A stretch of DNA of 64,000 nt from a virus, in the IMG/VR virus record IMGVR_UViG_3300028298_000007, positions 1 to 64,000 of that record. One strand, written 5' to 3'. Numbering within the stretch: the stretch's first letter is position 1; each line of letters begins with the position of its first letter. The position numbers and the translations under genes are program-made. Positions 6,370-13,743 of this stretch are shown piece by piece. The notes beneath the pieces were generated by a model, which made no database searches, was not told the origin of the DNA, and saw only the letters and a list, made by a program, of their open reading frames with translations.

Positions 6370-7005
6370 ATGGGTTACACTCATTATTGGCGCAGAGAAA
6401 AAGAAATAGAGCAAAGTAAGTTCAATGATATACTCATTGACTTTAAGAAAGTCTTGCCGGAGATAGAGAAGGCCGGAGTTCAATTAGCTGATGGGCGTGG
6501 AGAGGAAACACCTATTTTTAACTCTGAAGAAATTATATTTAACGGCAAAGCAAAATGCGGACACAAAGTCGATGAAAGAATAATAATACCTTGGCCTACG
6601 AAGAACGCCGGCGGCGTAGCTAATAACTGGAAAGAAGACGCTAAAAAGGGAAATTGGTTTGCTGGAGCGGAGATAGAAAAAAGGGTCTGTAACGGCGATT
6701 GCAGTTATGAAACTTTTAGCTTCCCGCGAGTATTTAAGCCCGAAAGCTGGTCAAGGCCGGAAGAAGGATTATATTTTGAGTTTTGCAAGACCGCCTTTAG
6801 GCCCTATGATTTTGCTGTAATTGCTTTTTTAATTATAGCGAAACATCACCTACAAGAAAAAATCAAGGTATCAAGCGACGGAGAAGATCAACATTGGTTT
6901 GATGGAAAGATGCTCTGTCAAATGATATTAGGCTATGGTTTTGAGTACAGGATTGATAAAGACGGAGAACTGATATTAATAAAGGAGGCCACATGCAAGA
7001 AATAA
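6370..7005 (+). CDS. MGYTHYW-type conserved phage protein
   Basis: This 211-residue protein begins MGYTHYW, the start of a recurrent phage/bacterial hypothetical family, and has conserved aromatic and Cys residues (CGHK, CNGDCSYETF). No catalytic motif is certain. TAGGAGG precedes the start. The last 13 bases overlap the next ORF. Confidence 0.65.
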   Translation: MGYTHYWRREKEIEQSKFNDILIDFKKVLPEIEKAGVQLADGRGEETPIFNSEEIIFNGKAKCGHKVDERIIIPWPTKNAGGVANNWKEDAKKGNWFAGAEIEKRVCNGDCSYETFSFPRVFKPESWSRPEEGLYFEFCKTAFRPYDFAVIAFLIIAKHHLQEKIKVSSDGEDQHWFDGKMLCQMILGYGFEYRIDKDGELILIKEATCKK

Positions 7006-7148
7006 AAGTAGGGGATAAATTAACAATCAAGGTTGAGGTAAGAAAAATTATCGAAGATAAAACCGGTAAGCACTACGATGTTTTTCCAGAAGGTTGTGAA
7101 TCTTTTAGCAATACTATGATTGTTGAACCACAACATATTATTGAATAA
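6993..7148 (+). CDS. small hypothetical protein
   Basis: A 51-residue protein starting inside the previous gene with AAAGGAGG upstream. It opens with a strand-turn-strand pattern (IKVGDKLTIKVEVRKI). The TAA (7146-7148) is followed directly by hammerhead 3. Confidence 0.5.
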   Translation: MQEIKVGDKLTIKVEVRKIIEDKTGKHYDVFPEGCESFSNTMIVEPQHIIE

Positions 7149-7215
7149 TCTCGAAACTGGGGCTAACCTGATAGAAACGCCCCAGTCTTATTGTTAATCA
7201 ATAACTGATGAGAGA
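7149..7215 (+). ncRNA. type II hammerhead ribozyme 3
   Basis: Stem II is TCTC (7149-7152) with GAGA (7212-7215). GAAA is at 7153-7156. Stem III is CTGGGGC/GCCCCAG (7157-7163, 7179-7185). The GUC triplet is 7185-7187, cleavage after C7187. Stem I is TTATTG/CAATAA (7188-7193, 7199-7204) with a 5-base loop. CTGATGA is at 7205-7211. The stem II 3' strand is also the Shine-Dalgarno stretch (GAGAGGA) of the gene at 7225, so folding and initiation would compete. Confidence 0.88.
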
Positions 7216-7224
7216 GGATATAAT

Positions 7225-7401
7225 ATGCAAGAAATACTGAAACTAAGTTTAAAGAAGGTCATTCTTAATTATCTTGGATTAAGATTTTCTAGACAAAGAG
7301 AACCGTTATCTTCATTCAAAGTTTTCGTAATCGTAAAAAAAGAGGTAGTAAGTAGAGCAAATGAAAGTTTCGTAATTCATGAATGGAAGGAGGTGATATA
7401 G
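7225..7401 (+). CDS. small hypothetical protein
   Basis: A 58-residue basic protein whose ribosome site (GAGAGGA) lies in stem II of hammerhead 3. Its start MQEI matches the start of the ORF just before the ribozyme. The stop abuts the next ATG at 7402. Confidence 0.45.
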   Translation: MQEILKLSLKKVILNYLGLRFSRQREPLSSFKVFVIVKKEVVSRANESFVIHEWKEVI

Positions 7402-7680
7402 ATGCTGACAGTAGAAAGATTAAAGCGAATTGAACCCAGAACTATCTTTGCCACCGGGACATTTATTGACAATGACTTAGGGTTATTTATGACAGGTAGC
7501 GGTAAAGAACTGCGCTGGGTTGCGGTAAAAGGAAGCAACAATGATTGGTGTATTTACTGCCATTTTGCTACTATGAGTAAAGAATTTATCAGAACTGAGG
7601 GGGATAAGGTTTGCATGGAGCGTAACATTAGAATGTGCATGCCTTGCGATGATGAAGTATTTAAGAGATACCGATATTAA
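7402..7680 (+). CDS. hypothetical protein
   Basis: A 92-residue protein with a beta-rich first half (TIFATGTFIDNDLGLFMTGSGKELRWVAVKG) and several Cys later (CIYC, CMERN, CMPC). It is probably a small globular metal-binding protein of unknown role. GGAAGGAGGTGATATAG precedes the ATG. Confidence 0.6.
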   Translation: MLTVERLKRIEPRTIFATGTFIDNDLGLFMTGSGKELRWVAVKGSNNDWCIYCHFATMSKEFIRTEGDKVCMERNIRMCMPCDDEVFKRYRY

Positions 7681-7689
7681 GGAGAACAT

Positions 7690-7855
7690 ATGATTGATAT
7701 CGCTACATTAAAAGAAGAAGATATTGGCCGGTGGGTGTTATACGATATTGGATATAAAAGAGAGAAAGGCAGGATAAAATATTGGAACTCTATTTATATC
7801 TTCGTTGTTTTTAAATGCGATAGGTGAAGATTTTGAAATAGAATTCGAAGCGTAA
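7690..7855 (+). pseudogene. small hypothetical gene with apparent +1 frameshift
   Basis: A 45-residue frame (7690-7827) ends VFKCDR at a TGA. In the +1 frame the sequence continues IGEDFEIEFEA to a stop at 7853-7855, an acidic end typical of short phage proteins. The break may be an inactivating deletion, a sequencing error or programmed shifting. No slippery heptamer is evident. Confidence 0.4.
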
Positions 7856-7867
7856 AAGGGGGTGAAC

Positions 7868-7996
7868 ATGTTTATAGACGGTATTGCGTTAGGTATAGGT
7901 TTTGGCATAGGCCTGTTTATTATTGCCTGTGTCTTGGCAGCGTTAGTTTGGGCATTGGTAGTATATTTTATTTCAGGGAATGAAGTGCATCCATAA
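7868..7996 (+). CDS. small membrane protein
   Basis: A 42-residue ORF with a long hydrophobic segment (about residues 5-36) including GIGFGIGLFIIACVLAALVWALVVYFI. GGGGGTGA precedes the ATG. Single-pass or hairpin inner-membrane protein; function unknown. Confidence 0.5.
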   Translation: MFIDGIALGIGFGIGLFIIACVLAALVWALVVYFISGNEVHP

Positions 7997-8010
7997 AAAT
8001 AGGAGTTTTC

Positions 8011-8163
8011 ATGGATAAATTTGACGAACAGGGGATGCTGTTTACCGTAGGCGTTGTTATTATTACTTCTATTATCTTATTTTATTTTTACATCAAATCT
8101 AAAAAGAAGGGAGGTTTACATGGCCGCGGAAAAGAAAGAAGAGATAGTAAAGAAATTGACTAA
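8011..8163 (+). CDS. small membrane protein with basic tail
   Basis: A 50-residue ORF with an acidic N-terminus, a transmembrane helix (LFTVGVVIITSIILFYFYI) and a Lys/Arg-rich tail. AGGAG lies upstream. Its end overlaps the next gene by 44 bases. Predicted N-out/C-in by the positive-inside rule. Confidence 0.45.
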   Translation: MDKFDEQGMLFTVGVVIITSIILFYFYIKSKKKGGLHGRGKERRDSKEID

Positions 8164-8281
8164 GAAATTCTATATGAGTATAACTAAGGACTGTATGGAA
8201 TATGCGCCTAAGATCGAAGACGCATTTGAAATAAGAAAAGATATTATCAACAATCTTAAAAAAGTAATTGATAATTCTTAA
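8120..8281 (+). CDS. small hypothetical protein
   Basis: A 53-residue, highly charged, helical protein. The start at 8120 is chosen because AAGGGAGG precedes it; a longer frame from 8054 lacks a site. No motif recognised. Confidence 0.5.
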   Translation: MAAEKKEEIVKKLTKKFYMSITKDCMEYAPKIEDAFEIRKDIINNLKKVIDNS

Positions 8282-8297
8282 AAGGAGGTGAAGCACA

Positions 8298-8480
8298 ATG
8301 AAGAAAGTAATTGAACTCGAGCTCGAATACAGCGGAGAAACAAAGCAGTATCTTATCTTCAAGATAAAAAAAGCGCTAGCTCCGCCACCGTTATTTCCGG
8401 CAAAAATTTATTTGCTGAAAGATTTATTCAAAAAAGAAACTAAGAACATCATGTTAACCATTGAGGAAAAGGAGAATTAA
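8298..8480 (+). CDS. hypothetical protein
   Basis: A 60-residue protein with an N-terminal strand pair (KKVIELELEYSGETKQYLIFKIKKA), a proline-rich turn (APPPLFP) and a basic helix. AAAAGGAGGTGA precedes it. Function unknown. Confidence 0.55.
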   Translation: MKKVIELELEYSGETKQYLIFKIKKALAPPPLFPAKIYLLKDLFKKETKNIMLTIEEKEN

Positions 8481-8481
8481 A

Positions 8482-10059
8482 ATGCAATTACAAACATTAA
8501 AAATAGACCAGATCGCCATAGGCGATAATATAAGGAAAGACATTACCAAAGACTCCGTAGCCAGTCTAATCGAATCGATTAAGGACAAAGGAATATTGCA
8601 GCCGTTATTAGTCAGGGTTAACGGTGGTAAGTTCGACCTGCTGGATGGCTATCGCAGGATCAACGCGGCCAAGTTTGCTGAATTAAAAGAAGTCCCGGCA
8701 ATTATTATCGAAGCCGATAAAGCTGAGCGCGTTGAGTATCAGTTAGTGGCAAATTTGCAACGCAAGGACCTAAACGCAATTGACGAAGCCTTAGCTTATA
8801 AGGCATTAGGCGATGATTTTAAAGTAAAAGACATTATGGTAATCACCGGCCGGCCGGAATACAGGATCCGCAGGATATTAGCGCTGCTTACATTGTGCGA
8901 AGAAGTACGGAACATGATTAAGAATAATGAGGTTTCCGAAGATCATGGTTTCGTATTGACAAGGATATCCAGTCCGAAATTCCAAAAAGCCTTAGCCAAT
9001 GACATCAAGAAATACCGGTATTCTCCAAGCCGCGCTGAAAACGAGTTAAGCCATTATTCCCAGCGACTTGAGACCGCTTGCTTTGATAAAACGCAATGCA
9101 AGGCCTGCACGTTTAACGGCAACCTGATGAAGGATCTTTTTGATAAAGAAAATTCGATGTCCGGACAATGCCTGAACGCCGATTGTTATTTCAAGAAAAT
9201 CGCCGAGTTCCAAAAAGTAAAAGAAGCCGAAATAAAGAAGCAGGGGAAGAAAGTAATAGTGGTCAAGGAAGAGCCTTCTTATGGGACTAAGGAATATGAG
9301 GCAATGAAAGAACTGGTTGATTTTACCGGTTACGAAGCGCAGGGTTTTGACAAAGAACAATTCAATACCGAATGTACCAAGACCTGCCCGACCTTCGCGT
9401 TTATCATAGGTCCTGCCGGCCAGGTTAAACCGGTTTGCTTAAATGCTGATTGTTTCAAACGCGCCTTACGCAAAGCCAAAGCAACGGAAAGAAAAGGAAC
9501 GGCTATGCCTAAGACAGGCGATCCTGAGAAAGACGCCTCTATTCAATACGAGGCCAGGCAGAAAGAAAACCGCGTTGATTTCTTTAAGCGTGATTTCTTC
9601 ATTAAGGGCCTGAAAGAAAACGCTAAAGATATCCAACTTAACAGGATATTGCTGCATCAGTTATTCAGCTTGGAAAGCAGTAACGGCGAAACAATTTCAG
9701 AATTGCTCAAAGCAACTAAGAAGCAGCCGAATTACATGATGAGGAATTTTGAGCGCCTTAATGAATTAAACAACGCTAAACTGATTGAATTGATTAAAAT
9801 CCTTATTCTTAGCCACCTAAACGGTTATTCTACAATTGAATTGCAAAAATTAGGCGAAGAAGCTGGTCTGGATTTAGCTAAGTTTATAATTACCAAAGAA
9901 TACCTGGAGAAATTCTCTAAAGCAGGTTTGCATAAGTTAGCCAACGAATTGAAATTAAAAGTAGGCAGCCTAGTCTGGAAGGATAAGAAAGATGATATAA
10001 TCAAAATCATGCTGGCTTCCGGTTGTAAAGGTAAAGTGCCTAAGGAGATGTTGAAATGA
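8482..10059 (+). CDS. ParB-like nuclease-domain protein with two Cys motifs
   Basis: This is a 525-residue protein. Residues 6-110 match the ParB/Srx fold: IAIGDNIRKD, GILQPLLVR, FDLLDGYRRINAAK, then VANLQRKDLNAIDEALAY. A helix-turn-helix-like segment follows (112-160). Two similar Cys units come next: C206-C209 with C230-C235, and C298-C302 with C319-C324, both ending CLNADC, probably zinc sites. Roles may be DNA partition, CTP-dependent DNA clamping or nicking. The start at 8482 has AAAAGGAG. It opens the replication part of the arm. Confidence 0.8.
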   Translation: MQLQTLKIDQIAIGDNIRKDITKDSVASLIESIKDKGILQPLLVRVNGGKFDLLDGYRRINAAKFAELKEVPAIIIEADKAERVEYQLVANLQRKDLNAIDEALAYKALGDDFKVKDIMVITGRPEYRIRRILALLTLCEEVRNMIKNNEVSEDHGFVLTRISSPKFQKALANDIKKYRYSPSRAENELSHYSQRLETACFDKTQCKACTFNGNLMKDLFDKENSMSGQCLNADCYFKKIAEFQKVKEAEIKKQGKKVIVVKEEPSYGTKEYEAMKELVDFTGYEAQGFDKEQFNTECTKTCPTFAFIIGPAGQVKPVCLNADCFKRALRKAKATERKGTAMPKTGDPEKDASIQYEARQKENRVDFFKRDFFIKGLKENAKDIQLNRILLHQLFSLESSNGETISELLKATKKQPNYMMRNFERLNELNNAKLIELIKILILSHLNGYSTIELQKLGEEAGLDLAKFIITKEYLEKFSKAGLHKLANELKLKVGSLVWKDKKDDIIKIMLASGCKGKVPKEMLK

Positions 10060-10217
10060 GTAAAAGTATTCTCAATAAAGTAATTCAAGCAAGATTTGAA
10101 GGTGAATTTTCGACTTTAAAAGTTGAAATTCATGGAACAGGAAAAGCAGTATCAAGAATCCATGATGCTATGCAAAAAGAAATTGATAGTATCGAAGAAG
10201 AAGATAGTAAAAAGTAA
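10056..10217 (+). CDS. small hypothetical protein
   Basis: A 53-residue ORF whose ATG overlaps the ParB stop (ATGA). It has a strand-helix pattern and a Glu/Asp-rich end. The overlap implies coupling to ParB. Function unknown. Confidence 0.5.
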   Translation: MSKSILNKVIQARFEGEFSTLKVEIHGTGKAVSRIHDAMQKEIDSIEEEDSKK

Positions 10218-10227
10218 AGGAGGTTTA

Positions 10228-10347
10228 ATGAAAATTTTCAGCGTTCTAAGTAAAGACTTATTCGATAAGAAGAAAAATCCTAAACTAAGTTTATCAGTAA
10301 AGGACATCTTAAAGAATAAAAAGATTAAGAAAAAGGAGATTAAATAA
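10228..10347 (+). CDS. small Lys-rich protein
   Basis: A 39-residue, very basic ORF (over a third Lys) with AAAGGAGG upstream. Its stop overlaps the ATG of the RNase H gene. It may bind nucleic acid or serve mainly for coupling. Confidence 0.45.
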   Translation: MKIFSVLSKDLFDKKKNPKLSLSVKDILKNKKIKKKEIK

Positions 10348-10781
10348 TGTTAGTCATTCTTTGTGATGGATCAAGCAAAGGCAATCCAGGTCCTGCTTCC
10401 ATCGGAGTTGTGGCTTGGGATAGATCCAGCAATCCGCGCTTGATTTATCCTAACTACCGTAACTCTGTAAATATTGGAGTGCGAACAAATATGGAAGCCG
10501 AATGGGAAGCAGTCTTAGCTTCTATGCGATATGCTATAACAGAGGATAACAACCAAGAAGTTTTTATCTTTTGCGATAGCCAAACTGTTGTAAAGCAGGC
10601 TAATGGTATTTGGAGAGTAAAACACGAAAATATAATACCGCTGTTTAAAACTTATTTAGCATTAAAAGAACTATTACCTAGGTTGTATATCAATTGGGTA
10701 CCTAGGCAGTTAGTTTACCTAGCTGACAAAGCTGCGCAGAAAGAACAAATAAGAAATAAACTGAAAGGAGTAACAAAATGA
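10347..10781 (+). CDS. ribonuclease H-like protein
   Basis: This 144-residue protein has the RNase HI/RVT_3 pattern. It begins with CDGSSKGNPGPASIGVVA holding Asp7, then Glu52 in the NMEAEWEAV helix, Asp77 in FCDSQTVVKQ and Asp127 in YLADKAAQ. These four acidic residues bind two metals and cut RNA in RNA-DNA hybrids. In a phage it would remove replication primers or R-loops. The start ATG overlaps the upstream TAA. Confidence 0.85.
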   Translation: MLVILCDGSSKGNPGPASIGVVAWDRSSNPRLIYPNYRNSVNIGVRTNMEAEWEAVLASMRYAITEDNNQEVFIFCDSQTVVKQANGIWRVKHENIIPLFKTYLALKELLPRLYINWVPRQLVYLADKAAQKEQIRNKLKGVTK

Positions 10782-11002
10782 AGTGTCCATTTTATAAGTG
10801 CGGATGTAAAAATGATATCCCAGAGTTCGATAACGCGGTAGAACATTTGGTTATAGTATTTAATCCTAACGGCCATACGCATATACACGGCCCTTTTGAT
10901 AATAAATACGCTATAGCAAAGATGGCCGACGCGATGATTACGGAAATGCAGAAGAATGGTATTGACTATACTCCGCCAGTAAAACCTGACCATCAAGATT
11001 AA
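10778..11002 (+). CDS. hypothetical protein
   Basis: A 74-residue protein with Cys at positions 3, 8 and 10 (CPFYKCGC) and two His (HTHIHG), so metal binding is plausible. It overlaps the RNase H stop by four bases (ATGA type), with GAAAGGAG upstream. Confidence 0.55.
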   Translation: MKCPFYKCGCKNDIPEFDNAVEHLVIVFNPNGHTHIHGPFDNKYAIAKMADAMITEMQKNGIDYTPPVKPDHQD

Positions 11003-11018
11003 GAAAGGAGCAATAATA

Positions 11019-11216
11019 ATGGTTAATAAAGTAAAGGAAAGGGATCGCAAGGTCGGCGTTATGGTAATGCTTAGCGCCAAAGAAATAGAATTCGTTGACA
11101 GGAAAGTTAAGAAGAATGATCCGGAGAAAAAATCCCGGTCGGCATTGATACAATTACTAATACGCAAATCAATGATTAGGCCGGAATTGTTTGATACCGG
11201 CTGGGAGGGGGCGTAA
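11019..11216 (+). CDS. ribbon-helix-helix-like DNA-binding protein
   Basis: This 65-residue basic protein has a strand (VGVMVMLSAKEIEFVDRKV) and then a helix pair with SRSALIQLLIRKS, the layout of CopG/Arc-type repressors. Such dimers bind short inverted or direct repeats. Its own TAA lies in the first copy of the repeat AACCGTTAC (11215-11223), and a promoter follows at 11257. It is therefore a good candidate to bind these operators and those at 20.07-20.34 kb. The assignment rests on pattern only. Confidence 0.55.
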   Translation: MVNKVKERDRKVGVMVMLSAKEIEFVDRKVKKNDPEKKSRSALIQLLIRKSMIRPELFDTGWEGA

Positions 11217-11240
11217 CCGTTACGGGTGTTATACCGTTAC
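11215..11240. promoter_or_regulatory. operator-like repeats (AACCGTTAC type)
   Basis: Two copies, AACCGTTAC (11215-11223) and TACCGTTAC (11232-11240), are spaced 17 bp start to start. Their reverse complement GTAACGGTW recurs at least six times at 20.07-20.34 kb. They lie just upstream of the extended -10 promoter at 11257-11284. Confidence 0.55.
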
Positions 11241-11256
11241 ACATAAAATAAAACTA

Positions 11257-11284
11257 TTGACAAAAACAAGTTCGGTGATATAGT
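11257..11284 (+). promoter_or_regulatory. extended -10 promoter
   Basis: TTGACA (11257-11262), 16-bp spacer, TATAGT (11279-11284) with TGa directly before. Expected transcription start is near 11291, so the pseudoknot-like RNA is at the 5' end of the transcript. Confidence 0.65.
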
Positions 11285-11290
11285 ATTTAT

Positions 11291-11425
11291 CGTCGAGCAT
11301 GAGAGAATTAACCGGAGCATAATATTATGAAAATTATGGCCCTAAACAGAAACGGATCAATCATTCCGATTTATCCGGCTAATTCTCTCAATATTACTTG
11401 TTCTGTTTAGGGCCTGCTTTATTTT
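11291..11425 (+). ncRNA. pseudoknot-like structured RNA with terminator/attenuator
   Basis: Two long interleaved pairings are visible. Arm A (11301-11315) pairs with A' (11375-11389): 14 of 15 bp with one A-C mismatch. Arm B (11338-11351) pairs perfectly over 14 bp with B' (11401-11414). The order A-B-A'-B' is that of a pseudoknot or of competing folds. B/B' is followed by TGCTTTATTTT, so it can act as a terminator. A smaller hairpin CGGA/TCCG lies between B and A'. It has its own promoter and precedes the helicase operon, which suggests an attenuator or a free small RNA. Confidence 0.6.
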
Positions 11426-11438
11426 AAAAGGAATTATA

Positions 11439-11627
11439 ATGTCTAAAGATAATGAAGATAAGAATAAAATTATTTCTACTACTGCTACAAACAAGACATT
11501 CGAATATCTAAAGGGTAATGTTAATTTAAAATTTATATTAAGAGTAGATATAAAAGATGATTTGAAGGATTTCTTAGATATATTAAAGAAATCATGCGAA
11601 GACTTAGAAAAAGAAATATTAAAATAA
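11439..11627 (+). CDS. small hypothetical protein
   Basis: A 62-residue acidic/basic helical protein, first cistron after the structured RNA, with AAAAGGAA upstream. The last part (DDLKDFLDILKKSCEDLEKEIL) is an amphipathic helix. Function unknown. Confidence 0.55.
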   Translation: MSKDNEDKNKIISTTATNKTFEYLKGNVNLKFILRVDIKDDLKDFLDILKKSCEDLEKEILK

Positions 11628-11639
11628 ATAAGGAGTATT

Positions 11640-13256
11640 ATGTTTGTTTATACTGACACCGATTTTGCAATCGTAAAATGCGAATTTAAGGAAAAAGAAT
11701 TAGTAAAGGCAATAGGCGATTTTAAATTTGACAAAGTACACTCCACCTGGTTATTTCCGCTGCGTAAACTTGTTGACATCATTGATAACCTGAATATCGG
11801 TTATACTCCCGAAACAAAAATTATCTACGACCATCTAGTTCAAGAAAAACAGAAATATCATTCTCTAATTAATAAGGCAGATCGCATTAAGCAAGGCGAA
11901 GGCGAATGGGATATTTTAGATCAAAATAAAATATCCCTTTTGACTCAATGTTATCATCACCAAAAACAGGCGATCCTTTTAGGCACATTATTCGATTCCT
12001 ATGCTTTCTTCATGGAAACCGGAACAGGTAAAACATTAGTCGCGATAAAATTAATTGATTTCTGGAAAGTGCCGGCAATGGTAATATGCCCGCTATCCAC
12101 AATAGAAACGGTATGGAAGAAAGAAATCGAAAAATGGTCTAACTTAAATTCAGTTATACTATGGCAGAATTTAAAGGCCTTCGATTACGATTATAATGTT
12201 TACCTTATTAATTACGAACAATTTAAAATCCTATCCAGTAAAACCGATATAACAAAAAGAATACAATGCTTGATTATTGATGAAAGTTCTAAATTAAAAA
12301 ATCCTAAATCCCAGATTACCAAGACCATACTTAAATATAAAAATTCAATTCCACATAGGCTATGCTTAACCGGAACTCCTGCTCCGAACAATTTGCTTGA
12401 ATACCATAGCCAGATGTCTTTTATAAATTCCGATTTGCTTGGCGATAATTACTATCGCTTCCGCAACACCTTCTTTTATTCCTGCGGTTACGGCGGTTAT
12501 TTATACCGGCCGATGAAAGGCGCCCAAGAAGCAATCATTGATAGGGTTAGCCGGCAGGCATTCAGTATCCGTAAAGATGACTGTTTGGACCTACCGGATC
12601 GCGTATATGAAACGCGCCTAGTTTATATGGATGATGTCCAGCAGAAGGCCTACGATATGATGAGGAAAGAAAACATATTGGAATTCGGCGATAGCGTAAC
12701 CTTGGCCGCGAATGAACTGGCTAAAATTATGAAACTGCGCCAGGTTACTAGCGGTTTTACAATTAATAATAAAGGAATCCCGGTACTTATTTCAGATACT
12801 AAGATCAATGCGCTCAAGGACCTATTGGAAGAAATACCCGAAGACAAGCAAGTTATAATCTGGCTGAATTTTCATTTTGAAATCAACCGATTAAAGGAAG
12901 AATTTAAGGATACTGCTTGCACATTATACGGCGATATGCCCCAGAAAGAAAAAACAAAAAGCATAGAGGATTTCCAAATAGGAAAATACCGCATATTGCT
13001 AGCGCATCCTTTATCCGGCGGCCTAGGGCTTACTTTTGTCAACTGCTCATACATGATTTGGTTTTCACTTTCTTATTCTTCAGAACAACATTCACAGGCA
13101 AACGACAGAAATTATCGCATAGGACAAAAAAATAAATGCACTTATTTTTATCTTTTAACAAAGAATTCTATCGATGAAATAATATATAAAGTCTTAACAC
13201 ATAAGATCAATATTATGGAAGAATGTTTAAATTTACTAAAAGGCATAAATGTTTAA
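11640..13256 (+). CDS. SNF2-family DNA helicase/translocase
   Basis: This is a 538-residue superfamily 2 ATPase. The Walker A motif is ETGTGKT (126-132), motif II is IIDESS (212-217, a DEAH variant) and motif III is LTGTPAPN (243-250). In the C-terminal RecA-like domain motif VI reads NDRNYRIGQ. Phage SNF2 proteins remodel or branch-migrate DNA in replication and recombination. The last ~70 codons are more AT-rich than the rest and end just at the HNH gene. A second copy of the C-terminal coding sequence lies after that gene, so the present 3' end was probably imported. Confidence 0.9.
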   Translation: MFVYTDTDFAIVKCEFKEKELVKAIGDFKFDKVHSTWLFPLRKLVDIIDNLNIGYTPETKIIYDHLVQEKQKYHSLINKADRIKQGEGEWDILDQNKISLLTQCYHHQKQAILLGTLFDSYAFFMETGTGKTLVAIKLIDFWKVPAMVICPLSTIETVWKKEIEKWSNLNSVILWQNLKAFDYDYNVYLINYEQFKILSSKTDITKRIQCLIIDESSKLKNPKSQITKTILKYKNSIPHRLCLTGTPAPNNLLEYHSQMSFINSDLLGDNYYRFRNTFFYSCGYGGYLYRPMKGAQEAIIDRVSRQAFSIRKDDCLDLPDRVYETRLVYMDDVQQKAYDMMRKENILEFGDSVTLAANELAKIMKLRQVTSGFTINNKGIPVLISDTKINALKDLLEEIPEDKQVIIWLNFHFEINRLKEEFKDTACTLYGDMPQKEKTKSIEDFQIGKYRILLAHPLSGGLGLTFVNCSYMIWFSLSYSSEQHSQANDRNYRIGQKNKCTYFYLLTKNSIDEIIYKVLTHKINIMEECLNLLKGINV

Positions 13257-13743
13257 TCAAAAAAAATATCTTAAAAAATATAGTAAGACATATCGTATAA
13301 AATTTAAAGATAAAATTCGTAAGAAACAACAAAAATATTATCTTAATAAGAAAAAAAGTATAAATAAAAGGAATAAAAAATACTGGAAGAAAAATAGGGA
13401 CAAATTAATTTTAAATAAGAAAAAAGATCGTAATAGAGTTTTAAAAACTTGGGAAGGTTATCTCCCTAAAAAAACTAATTGTCCAATTTGTAAAAAAGAG
13501 ATATTTTTTAATAAAAGAAATAAAAAAAATGCTATTCATTTTGACCATAAAGATAATAAAAAGATTTTAATTAAAGAAGGGCCTACTACTTGGTTAATGT
13601 CTCATGTAAGAAATTCTACTAATCAAAAAATCTGGAAATTATGTAAATTCGGGATGCTTTGTGGAAGATGCAATGGATATCTTCCTACCAAAAGCAGAAA
13701 ACAATTTGTAATGAGAATAATTAAATATGTTTTCAATCTATAA
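13249..13743 (+). CDS. HNH/endonuclease VII-like homing endonuclease
   Basis: A 164-residue, extremely Lys-rich protein. Residues 1-65 are repeated basic-aromatic helices like those before endonuclease VII domains in phages. The C-terminal part has CPIC, then HFDHKDNK and GMLCGRCNGYLP, a zinc-stabilised beta-beta-alpha metal nuclease. It overlaps the helicase end by 8 bases and is far more AT-rich than the surroundings. It sits between the helicase and a displaced helicase C-terminus, the classic arrangement of an intronless homing gene that restores its target. Confidence 0.8.
   Translation: MFNQKKYLKKYSKTYRIKFKDKIRKKQQKYYLNKKKSINKRNKKYWKKNRDKLILNKKKDRNRVLKTWEGYLPKKTNCPICKKEIFFNKRNKKNAIHFDHKDNKKILIKEGPTTWLMSHVRNSTNQKIWKLCKFGMLCGRCNGYLPTKSRKQFVMRIIKYVFNL

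Noticed and set aside
7811-7821. Possible slippery site explaining the 7690 frameshift
   Set aside because: TTTTTAAA is not a true X XXY YYZ heptamer in phase, and the needed shift is +1, not -1.
9825-10088. 87-codon minus-strand ORF at the ParB end
   Set aside because: Fully inside a well-supported gene on the other strand, no ribosome site.
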